Source of the DNA: Synergistales bacterium
GTDB taxonomy: Bacteria; Synergistota; Synergistia; Synergistales; 79-D21
Assembly: GCA_015657435.1 (NCBI GenBank)
Contig: JADLKH010000003.1
Coordinates: 556,803-568,321 of the forward strand
Reading direction: 5' to 3'
DNA: 11,519 bases
The notes below the pieces were generated by a model, which ran no database searches, had not been told where the DNA came from, and worked only from the letters and a program-made list of their open reading frames with translations. This document shows, one piece after another, positions 6,167 to 11,519 of this stretch (positions are counted from its first letter, which is position 1; each line of letters begins with the position of its first letter). A program made the position numbers and the translations under genes.

Positions 6167-6782
6167 CTGCTTGGCCTCCAATCGGCGTTTCTCCCGCCCG
6201 AACCCGGTCGCCGACTTTAACGAGGGGCTTGACGGACGCAGGAAGATACACTTCCACTTTCGAACCGAGCTTGATCATCCCATACCGCTGTCCCCTTGTC
6301 AAAACGTCTCCCCGTCTCACTCTGGAGGCGATCCGGCGGGCGAGCAGCCCGGCGATCTGCACGAGAAGGGTTTTCCCCTGCGGGGTTTCCAGCCCGACAT
6401 AAAAGCGTTCGTTTTCCGTAGAGGCCTTGGGGTGATAGGCGGCGAGCCGTTTCCCGGGGACGTAGTCCAGAAAATCGACGGTTCCGCCTGCCGGAGCCCG
6501 GTTGACGTGAACATCGAGCGGGGACATGAAGATCCCGATGCAGAGCGCGGGTCCCGTGTAGGGATGGCTTGCCCGGCCGATTTCCACGACCCGGCCGTCC
6601 GCCGGGCTGACCCAGAGCGTTTCGTCCTCCGGCGGCCTTCTCGCTGGGTCGCGGTAGAACCAGAGAAGCAGAAGGAGGACGGAACCGAAAAACACCCCGA
6701 GGGGAAGGGCGATCAACGCCCCTCCCGCAGCCATGAAGGCGCAGGCGACGATGGAAGGCAAACCGTCCCGGGCCGGCCTCAC
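6147..6782 (-). CDS. psd: Phosphatidylserine decarboxylase, short form (pyruvoyl enzyme)
   Basis: This enzyme decarboxylates phosphatidylserine to phosphatidylethanolamine at the membrane. The 211-residue protein matches the short, archaeal-like Psd subfamily rather than the longer E. coli type. Residues 12-42 are hydrophobic membrane segments. SPADG (59-63, with D62) and VHVNRAP (91-97, with H92) carry the expected Asp and His of the self-processing triad. YGMIKLGSKVEVYLP (167-181) contains Gly173-Ser174, where autocleavage should form the pyruvoyl group. LGSK replaces the LGST of the long form; short forms commonly have R/K here. GTG 6782 is chosen because GGAGGT (6791-6796), embedded in the last codons of gyrA, lies eight bases upstream. 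The gene starts 5 bases after gyrA and overlaps pssA, so it is almost certainly cotranscribed with both. Confidence 0.93.
   Translation of the reverse strand: MRPARDGLPSIVACAFMAAGGALIALPLGVFFGSVLLLLLWFYRDPARRPPEDETLWVSPADGRVVEIGRASHPYTGPALCIGIFMSPLDVHVNRAPAGGTVDFLDYVPGKRLAAYHPKASTENERFYVGLETPQGKTLLVQIAGLLARRIASRVRRGDVLTRGQRYGMIKLGSKVEVYLPASVKPLVKVGDRVRAGETPIGGQADETNPS
6175..6179 (-). promoter_or_regulatory. Ribosome binding site of pssA inside psd
   Basis: GGAGG on the minus strand, eight bases before ATG 6166, lies within the last codons of psd. It decides between ATG 6166 and the upstream in-frame TTG 6181, because TTG 6181 overlaps the start of the Shine-Dalgarno region. Confidence 0.75.
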
Positions 6783-6787
6783 GATTT

Positions 6788-9262
6788 CTAGACCTCCACG
6801 TCGCAGACGGTGTCGACGACGACGCTGACGTCGGACACGCTGTCGCCTTCGTCGAGGCGGACGAGGATGGATCCGGTTGCGACCCGGCTCAAAAGCGGGA
6901 TTCCGGACACGCTTTGCCTCACCATCCGGCCTCGGCTCGAGATGACCACGATTTCATCCTCGGGAAGAACTCCCCAGGAGCCGACGATTTCCCCCGTGCG
7001 GTCTCCCAGCCGCATGGCGCGGACACCGCCGCCTCCCCGGTGATGGACGGGAAAGTCCCCGTAGGGCGTACGTTTCCCGACGCCCCGTTCGCTGATGAAG
7101 AGGATATCGCGTTCCTCCTGAAGGACATCGCACCCGACCACGCGGTCGCCGGCTGAGAGCCTGATGCCGCGGACGCCCATGGCCAGGCGCCCTTGCGGCC
7201 TGAATTCCTTCTCCAGGACTCTGAGGGCCTGTCCGCCGGCGGTGGTCAGAAGGAGTTCGTTGTCGCCCCCGGTGAACCGTACGCGCGCGATGGTGTCCCC
7301 CTCGGAAAGGCCAAGAACGCGTCGCCCGGCCCGCGTGAGGTTCTCCAGTTCCGAGACGGGAAGTCGCTTGGCCGAACCGCGCTCGGTGACGAAAAAGACG
7401 AAGGCGGCCCCTCGGAGGCTCGAGTCCTTCAGGGCGACGATCCGTTCGTTTTCCTCGAGGGAGACGAGATCCCGGATGGGCTTGCCCTTGCCGCTCTTGG
7501 GTTCGGGCACGGCCAATCCCTTGAGGGCGAACACCCGGCCCCGCGAGGTGAAGAGGAACAGGTCCCGGTGGGTCGTCGTGCAGGTCATGATGGCGATTTC
7601 GTCCTCGCCACGGAGGACGGCGCCCTTCACGCCCTTGCCCCCTCGGGACTGGGTGTGGAAATCCTGAAGCGGAGAGCGTCGGACGTACCCGTCCCGGGAA
7701 AGCACGATGACGATGTCGGATTCGGGGATGAGTTCTTCCATCGAGACATCTTCAAGCGCAGAGGAAATTTCCGTCCGGCGCGGGGTGGTGAACTTCCTCT
7801 TGACCTCGGCCAGTTCTTCCCTGACGACGGCATCCAGCACGGCAGGGTTGCCCAGGATGGTCCTGTAACGCTCGATGTCGGCGAGAAGCCCCGCCAGTTC
7901 CTCGTCCAGCTTGTGGCGCTCCAGGCCGGTCAGGCGCTGGAGACGCATGTCCAGGATGGCCTGGGCCTGCGGTTCCGTGAAGCCGAGTTCTTCGACGAGT
8001 CCCGATTTGGCCGAGGCGGTATCCCTGGAGGCCCGAATCAGGGCGATGACGGCTTCGATCATGTCCAGGGCCCGGAGGAGGCCTTCCACGATGTGAGCCC
8101 TTTCCTCCGCCTTCCTCAGACGGAAGGCGGTCCTGCGGCGGATGACGGAACGGCGGTGGTCCAGGTAGACCCACAGCATTTCCAGGAGAGGCAATTCCCG
8201 GGGGCGGCCGTCGACGAGGGCCAGGTTGATCACCCCGAAGGTGCTCTGCAGGCTGGTTCGGGTGAAAAGCTGCTTGAGGGTCACGTCCGGGTTCGCGTCG
8301 CGGTGCAGTTCGAGTACGATCCGCATCCCCCGCCGGTCGGATTCGTCGCGGATGTCGGTGATGCCGTCCAGATGGCCGGATTTGACCCCCTCGGCGATGG
8401 CTTCGATGAGGGCGGTCTTGTTGACCATGAAGGGGATCTCGGAAATGATGATCGCTTTCTTCCCGCGCTTGCCGTCGTCGACCGATGTCTTCCCCCGGAC
8501 GATGATCTTGCCCCGGCCGGTGCGGTAGGCTTCCACGATGCCGTCTCGTCCCATGATGATGCCGCCCGTGGGGAAATCGGGGCCCGGAACGAGCGAAATC
8601 AGGTCGCTCAGGTCCGAATCGGGGTTGTCCAGAAGAGCGCAAAGCGCATCCACGACCTCTCCCAGGTTGTGGGGGGGGATGTTCGTGGCCATGCCGACCG
8701 CGATGCCCGAGCTTCCGTTGACCAGCAGGTTGGGCAGGCGGGCCGGAAGCACTGCGGGTTCTTCCAGGGATTCGTCGAAATTGGGCAGCCAGTCGACGGT
8801 GTCCTCGTCGATGTCGGCGAGGATTTCCTCGCCAAGCTGGCTTAGCCTTGCTTCGGTGTAGCGCATGGCTGCCGGCGGATCACCGTCGATGGAACCGAAG
8901 TTGCCCTGCCCGTCCACGAGAGGGGCCCTCATGCTGAAATCCTGGGCCATGCGGGCCATGGTGTCGTAGATCGCGGAGTCGCCGTGGGGGTGGTATTTGC
9001 CCATCGTTTCCCCGACCACACGGGCCGACTTCTTGTAGGACTGGGTGTGCGACAGGCCCAGTTCCCTCATGGCGTAAAGAACCCGGCGCTGGACCGGCTT
9101 GAGTCCATCCCGGGCATCCGGCAGGGCACGTCCCACGATGACGCTCATGGCGTAGTCGAGGTAACTGTGCTTGATCTCGTCCTCCAGCGGCAGGGGAACG
9201 ACCCGCCCGAGGCCGGGGGAGCTGTCCTTGCCTGTCTGGTCCTTTTCGGTGAATTCCGTCAT
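6788..9262 (-). CDS. gyrA: DNA gyrase subunit A
   Basis: GyrA is the cleavage-religation subunit of DNA gyrase and, with GyrB (not in the window), introduces negative supercoils. The 824-residue length is normal. The N-terminal breakage-reunion domain contains [21 protein letters not shown] (45-65), [14 protein letters not shown] (89-102) and the catalytic tyrosine Y135 in [10 protein letters not shown]. Residues equivalent to E. coli Ser83 and Asp87 are S96 and D100, so no common quinolone-resistance change is seen. The C-terminal beta-pinwheel starts near residue 510 and carries a GyrA box, QSRGGKG (538-544), with Ser in place of the usual Arg/Lys at its second position. The box favours GyrA over ParC. 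ATG 9262 has GGAGGT (9271-9276) eight bases upstream. It heads a unit with psd and pssA. Confidence 0.98.
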   Translation of the reverse strand: MTEFTEKDQTGKDSSPGLGRVVPLPLEDEIKHSYLDYAMSVIVGRALPDARDGLKPVQRRVLYAMRELGLSHTQSYKKSARVVGETMGKYHPHGDSAIYDTMARMAQDFSMRAPLVDGQGNFGSIDGDPPAAMRYTEARLSQLGEEILADIDEDTVDWLPNFDESLEEPAVLPARLPNLLVNGSSGIAVGMATNIPPHNLGEVVDALCALLDNPDSDLSDLISLVPGPDFPTGGIIMGRDGIVEAYRTGRGKIIVRGKTSVDDGKRGKKAIIISEIPFMVNKTALIEAIAEGVKSGHLDGITDIRDESDRRGMRIVLELHRDANPDVTLKQLFTRTSLQSTFGVINLALVDGRPRELPLLEMLWVYLDHRRSVIRRRTAFRLRKAEERAHIVEGLLRALDMIEAVIALIRASRDTASAKSGLVEELGFTEPQAQAILDMRLQRLTGLERHKLDEELAGLLADIERYRTILGNPAVLDAVVREELAEVKRKFTTPRRTEISSALEDVSMEELIPESDIVIVLSRDGYVRRSPLQDFHTQSRGGKGVKGAVLRGEDEIAIMTCTTTHRDLFLFTSRGRVFALKGLAVPEPKSGKGKPIRDLVSLEENERIVALKDSSLRGAAFVFFVTERGSAKRLPVSELENLTRAGRRVLGLSEGDTIARVRFTGGDNELLLTTAGGQALRVLEKEFRPQGRLAMGVRGIRLSAGDRVVGCDVLQEERDILFISERGVGKRTPYGDFPVHHRGGGGVRAMRLGDRTGEIVGSWGVLPEDEIVVISSRGRMVRQSVSGIPLLSRVATGSILVRLDEGDSVSDVSVVVDTVCDVEV
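6791..6796 (-). promoter_or_regulatory. Ribosome binding site of psd inside the gyrA coding end
   Basis: GGAGGT on the minus strand, eight bases before the GTG start at 6782, overlaps the final Val-Glu-Val codons of gyrA. It decides the psd start and implies that ribosomes finishing gyrA could reinitiate on psd. Confidence 0.75.
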
Positions 9263-9307
9263 TCGTGCGAACCTCCATCCCGTGGTGGGAGCGCCTGTTT
9301 CACGAAC

Positions 9308-9336
9308 CGGGCGCGGCGAGATGCCCGCCGCGCCCG
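9308..9336 (-). other. Strong GC hairpin in the gyrA 5' leader
   Basis: An 11-bp perfect stem (9308-9318 with 9326-9336, all G-C pairs) has a 7-base loop. No U-tract follows on either strand, so it is not a classical intrinsic terminator. It lies between the nitroreductase stop and the gyrA start, inside the predicted gyrA leader, about 45 bases before the ATG. It could block readthrough, stabilise the mRNA or regulate gyrA. Confidence 0.6.
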
Positions 9337-9346
9337 CAACCTATCC

Positions 9347-9355
9347 ATTCTAACA
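9347..9355 (-). promoter_or_regulatory. Candidate extended -10 promoter for gyrA
   Basis: TGTTAGAAT on the minus strand is a TGn extended -10 with TAGAAT matching five of six consensus positions. No good -35 box is found 16-18 bases upstream, which is tolerated by extended -10 promoters. The predicted start near 9340 gives a leader of about 78 bases containing the hairpin at 9308-9336. Confidence 0.42.
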
Positions 9356-9372
9356 CAGAGGGTTGCCGGGAC

Positions 9373-9900
9373 TCACCAGCGGTTCAGGTGGAGGGAACCC
9401 GGATCAATTCCCTCATGAGGGGGCTTGACCTCGTCGGGGTAGCCGATCGCGGCGATGCCCAAAACGGCGATCGGCTGCGGAATACCGAGAATGTGGCGAA
9501 TGGCCTGCTCCCTTTCCGGGTTATGGCGCACCCCGAGCCAGACGCTGCCGAGGCCCAGGGCATGGGCGGCAAGCTGCAGGTTTTCCATCGCCGCCGAACA
9601 ATCTTCCTCCCAGTAGAGGCGGGCGAAATCGTTCTTTCCCGGATCTCCGCAGACCACCACGGCCAGGGGGGACTGGTAAAGCATCTTGCCGTAGGGGTGG
9701 GCCTCGCCCAATGCGTCCAGGACCGGCCGTTCATCCACGACGACGAAGTGCCAGGGGCGGCTGTTCGCTGCCGATGGCGCGGCGCAGGCGCACTCCATGA
9801 GGCAATCCACCTTCTCCGGTTCGACTGGATTCTGCAGGAATCGGCGTATGCTTCGCCTCCCGAGGATCGCCTGGATGACGGGATCTTCGATTTCCTTCAT
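9373..9900 (-). CDS. Nitroreductase family flavoprotein (FMN-dependent NAD(P)H oxidoreductase)
   Basis: This is a 175-residue cytoplasmic protein of the small nitroreductase family, whose members form FMN-binding homodimers and pass electrons from NAD(P)H to nitro compounds, quinones or other acceptors. Visible features are the FMN-phosphate-binding RRSIRRF (15-21), APSAANSRPWHFVVV (41-55), the GDP-x-K segment (85-89), the helix with DCSAAMENLQLAAHALGLGS (100-119), and the terminal NRW. The physiological substrate cannot be deduced. ATG 9900 is preceded by GGGAG (9911-9915) at 10 bases. Upstream, TAGAAT on the minus strand (9937-9942) is a possible -10 box but lacks a clear -35. The gene is divergent from the helicase gene and runs toward gyrA, with 110 bases between them and no U-tract terminator, so some readthrough into gyrA is possible. 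Confidence 0.9.
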   Translation of the reverse strand: MKEIEDPVIQAILGRRSIRRFLQNPVEPEKVDCLMECACAAPSAANSRPWHFVVVDERPVLDALGEAHPYGKMLYQSPLAVVVCGDPGKNDFARLYWEEDCSAAMENLQLAAHALGLGSVWLGVRHNPEREQAIRHILGIPQPIAVLGIAAIGYPDEVKPPHEGIDPGSLHLNRW

Positions 9901-9960
9901 GGGGTCGTCTCTCCCTTCGTTTCGTTTTCTTCCATAATTCTACCGTAATTCCGGCCGTGC

Positions 9961-9977
9961 CCGTACCAATTGTACGG
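9961..9977. promoter_or_regulatory. Operator-like inverted repeat between divergent genes
   Basis: CCGTAC (9961-9966) and GTACGG (9972-9977) form a perfect 6-bp inverted repeat around CAATT. It lies 5 bases upstream of the helicase -35 box and about 20 bases upstream of the possible nitroreductase -10 box. The location suits a dimeric regulator of either gene. No repressor gene is adjacent, so the regulator is unknown. Confidence 0.4.
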
Positions 9978-9982
9978 CCTGC

Positions 9983-10010
9983 TTGACAACTGGGCCGCTT
10001 CAAGGATAAT
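9983..10010 (+). promoter_or_regulatory. Strong sigma70-type promoter of the helicase gene
   Basis: TTGACA (9983-9988, perfect) is followed after 16 bases by GATAAT (10005-10010, five of six). The predicted start is near 10017, giving a leader of about 80 bases before the helicase start. Confidence 0.82.
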
Positions 10011-10046
10011 GGACCGGGTTGTCGAACAGGGAGGAACAATCGAAAG

Positions 10047-10077
10047 GTGGCCGTCCCGAAAGACGGCCACTTTTTTT
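10047..10077 (+). terminator. Intrinsic terminator within the helicase leader (attenuator candidate)
   Basis: A 9-bp perfect stem, GTGGCCGTC (10047-10055) with GACGGCCAC (10062-10070), has the loop CCGAAA and is followed directly by seven T (10071-10077). The neighbour upstream runs on the other strand, so the only plus-strand transcript it can end is the helicase leader itself, about 60 bases after its predicted start. On the minus strand the flanking bases CCTTTCG make a poor U-tract. Confidence 0.88.
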
Positions 10078-10085
10078 GCATCTTG

Positions 10086-10091
10086 GGAGGT
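10086..10091 (+). promoter_or_regulatory. Ribosome binding site of the helicase gene
   Basis: GGAGGT lies just after the leader terminator. The in-frame TTG at 10096 is 4-5 bases away, the ATG at 10105 about 13 and the ATG at 10114 about 22. Spacing favours TTG 10096. Confidence 0.55.
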
Positions 10092-10095
10092 TCAC

Positions 10096-11519
10096 TTGGG
10101 AAACATGGGAAATATGCTATCGGGATTTGACGATTACAGGCTGAGGCCCGAACTGGCCGCAGCCCTGGCGGAACGGGGCTTCACGACCCCGACGCCAGTG
10201 CAGGAACGGGTGCTTTCAGACGAGAACGCGCTTCTGGGGGACCTCATCGTGCAGGCCAAGACGGGCTCGGGAAAAACCCTTGCTTTCGCCCTTCCGCTCA
10301 TGAACGAGATGGACGCCGGAGAAAGCCAGCCACGGGTCCTGGTGCTTTCGCCGACTCGGGAACTTGCCCTGCAGACCGCACACGAGTTCGAAACGATGGC
10401 GAAAGGCCTGCGGATCCGCATCGCGGCTCTCGTCGGCGGCATGGACATGGAAACGCAGCTTCGCCGCCTGAAGGAAGGGGCGGGGGTCCTTGTCGGAACC
10501 CCCGGAAGGGTGCTCGACCATATCCGCAGGAAGGCTTTCGACTGCGGGTCCATCCACACGGTCATCCTCGACGAAGGGGACCACATGCTCGACATGGGCT
10601 TCCGCGACGAGCTCGAGGCCATCCTGGATTCGCTTCTCTCCCGCGAGCGGACCTGGCTCTTTTCGGCGACCATGCCGGAGGAGGTTGTCCGGCTGTCCAG
10701 CCGCTACCTTTCCTCGCCGCGGTGGATTTCGCTCGTGGAGGACACCGCCGCGCACGAGGACATCGCGCACAGGGCGTATCTGATTCCCTCGGGGCGGCGT
10801 GTGGAAGCTCTCGTGAACGTTCTGCTTTGGGAAGCGCCGGAACGGGCCCTTGTCTTCTGCCCGACGCGCATCGAGACGGCCGAAGTTGCCGAGCGCCTTC
10901 AGGGCGCCGGCTTCAGCGCCCTTCCGCTGCACGGGGATATGGGACAGAAAGAACGGAACACGGCTCTTGGCGCTTTCAGGGCGGGGCGTGTCCGCATCCT
11001 GGTCTCGACGGACGTTGCGGCGCGAGGGATCGACGTGGAGGGCATCTCGCACGTCATCCAGCTGGGGCTTCCCGGGACCCTGGACAACTACGTTCATCGC
11101 AGCGGCCGGACCGGCCGAGCCGGGAACGAGGGACTCAACCTGTCCCTTTTGACCCCCCGGGACGCGCGAACCCTCAAGAGCCTTCTCCGGGGTCATTCCC
11201 TGAGCATCGAGTGGCTGTCGGTTCCGGATTCACAGGAGATCCGGCTTCTTGAACGGGGGCGGCTCGACCGGGAACTGGCCGAGTGCGCGGAACAGCCGCA
11301 GGAACTCTACCTTGAATGGGCCAGGGAGATTCTCGGCCGAAGCGAGGGGGAGTGCGCGGTGGCCCGCCTTCTGGAGCGGTTTTTCGCGCAGCGGTCTTCG
11401 GGTTTTGCGCTCCGGAAGGAACTGGATCGGGAGATGGAAGTCGAGGAACGCAGGCGTTCCTCGAAACGCGAGGGGTCGACGACTTTCCGTTCGGGGGTCC
11501 CCGCGAGAGGGAATCCGGA
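10096..11519 (+). CDS. DEAD-box ATP-dependent RNA helicase (3' end beyond the window)
   Basis: This is an RNA helicase of the DeaD/CsdA-like superfamily 2 group, which remodels RNA in ribosome assembly, mRNA turnover or cold adaptation. From the TTG start, motifs are Q-motif GFTTPTPVQ (28-36), motif I AKTGSGKT (54-61), Ia PTRELALQ (86-93), TPGR (135-138), motif II DEGD (159-162), III SAT (190-192), IV LVFCPT (252-257), V STDVAARGID (304-313) and VI HRSGRTGRAG (334-343). Motif II is DEGD instead of DEAD and is followed by HMLDMGF. After the helicase core, a helical region (about 375-432) resembles the dimerisation region of DeaD-type proteins, and a charged Arg/Glu-rich tail starts near 440. 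At least 474 residues are in the window and the stop is not reached. ATG 10105 and ATG 10114 are in-frame alternative starts. Transcription is probably controlled by the leader terminator at 10047-10077. Confidence 0.93.
   Translation, partial: MGNMGNMLSGFDDYRLRPELAAALAERGFTTPTPVQERVLSDENALLGDLIVQAKTGSGKTLAFALPLMNEMDAGESQPRVLVLSPTRELALQTAHEFETMAKGLRIRIAALVGGMDMETQLRRLKEGAGVLVGTPGRVLDHIRRKAFDCGSIHTVILDEGDHMLDMGFRDELEAILDSLLSRERTWLFSATMPEEVVRLSSRYLSSPRWISLVEDTAAHEDIAHRAYLIPSGRRVEALVNVLLWEAPERALVFCPTRIETAEVAERLQGAGFSALPLHGDMGQKERNTALGAFRAGRVRILVSTDVAARGIDVEGISHVIQLGLPGTLDNYVHRSGRTGRAGNEGLNLSLLTPRDARTLKSLLRGHSLSIEWLSVPDSQEIRLLERGRLDRELAECAEQPQELYLEWAREILGRSEGECAVARLLERFFAQRSSGFALRKELDREMEVEERRRSSKREGSTTFRSGVPARGNP

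Noticed and set aside
7193..8845. A 550-codon open frame on the plus strand opposite gyrA.
   Set aside because: It is fully antisense to an unmistakable gyrA, and its product has no recognisable motif. GC-rich coding DNA commonly leaves such shadow frames.
10041..10077. The helicase-leader stem as terminator of the minus-strand nitroreductase side.
   Set aside because: It lies upstream, not downstream, of the nitroreductase gene, and the minus strand lacks a U-tract there.
1..11519. Mobile element, CRISPR array, tRNA or rRNA.
   Set aside because: No transposase or integrase reading frame, no regularly spaced short direct repeats, and no tRNA-like or rRNA segment was found on either strand by reading.

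Overview
This is a GC-rich stretch of ordinary bacterial chromosome with ten convincing protein genes, one riboswitch and well-formed promoters and terminators. There is no sign of an insertion sequence, phage, CRISPR array, tRNA or rRNA. The mix suggests a diderm anaerobe with Firmicutes-like vitamin uptake, and Synergistota is my best guess. The reasons are ECF substrate-binding proteins for thiamine and (probably) a queuosine precursor, a short-form phosphatidylserine decarboxylase with a type II phosphatidylserine synthase, and a CooC-like ATPase. The assignment is an inference from gene content and composition and could not be tested here.

Layout. Positions 1-1447 (+): an OppF/DppF-like ABC transporter ATPase, then a QueT-family membrane protein with its own strong ribosome binding site. 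Positions 1492-3642 (-): a large exported protein made of five copies of a ~140-residue repeat that I do not recognise. It converges on queT across a terminator at 1447-1473. Positions 3792-4595 (+): a MinD/CooC-like ATPase, divergent from the repeat protein. Positions 4606-5360 (+): a sigma70-type promoter, a TPP riboswitch and the thiamine transporter subunit gene thiT. A perfect bidirectional terminator at 5372-5409 separates thiT from the convergent minus-strand unit gyrA-psd-pssA (9262 down to 5423). Positions 9373-9900 (-): a small nitroreductase. Positions 9983-11519 (+): a DEAD-box RNA helicase, cut by the window end, with a promoter and a leader that contains a complete intrinsic terminator.

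How the genes work together. PssA makes phosphatidylserine and Psd decarboxylates it to phosphatidylethanolamine. Their genes overlap and sit tightly behind gyrA, so the three are probably one transcript with coupled translation. ThiT and QueT are substrate-binding (S) subunits without a local energising module, so they probably share an EcfAA'T module encoded elsewhere. ThiT is under thiamine pyrophosphate control. The other genes are single units with no obvious functional links.

Most worth a second look: the five-repeat exported protein; the terminator inside the helicase leader with a palindrome just upstream of its promoter; the CooC-like ATPase, which has Arg at the signature Lys position and lacks the CxC metal site; the C-rich expression platform of the TPP riboswitch; and the strong hairpin in the gyrA leader.
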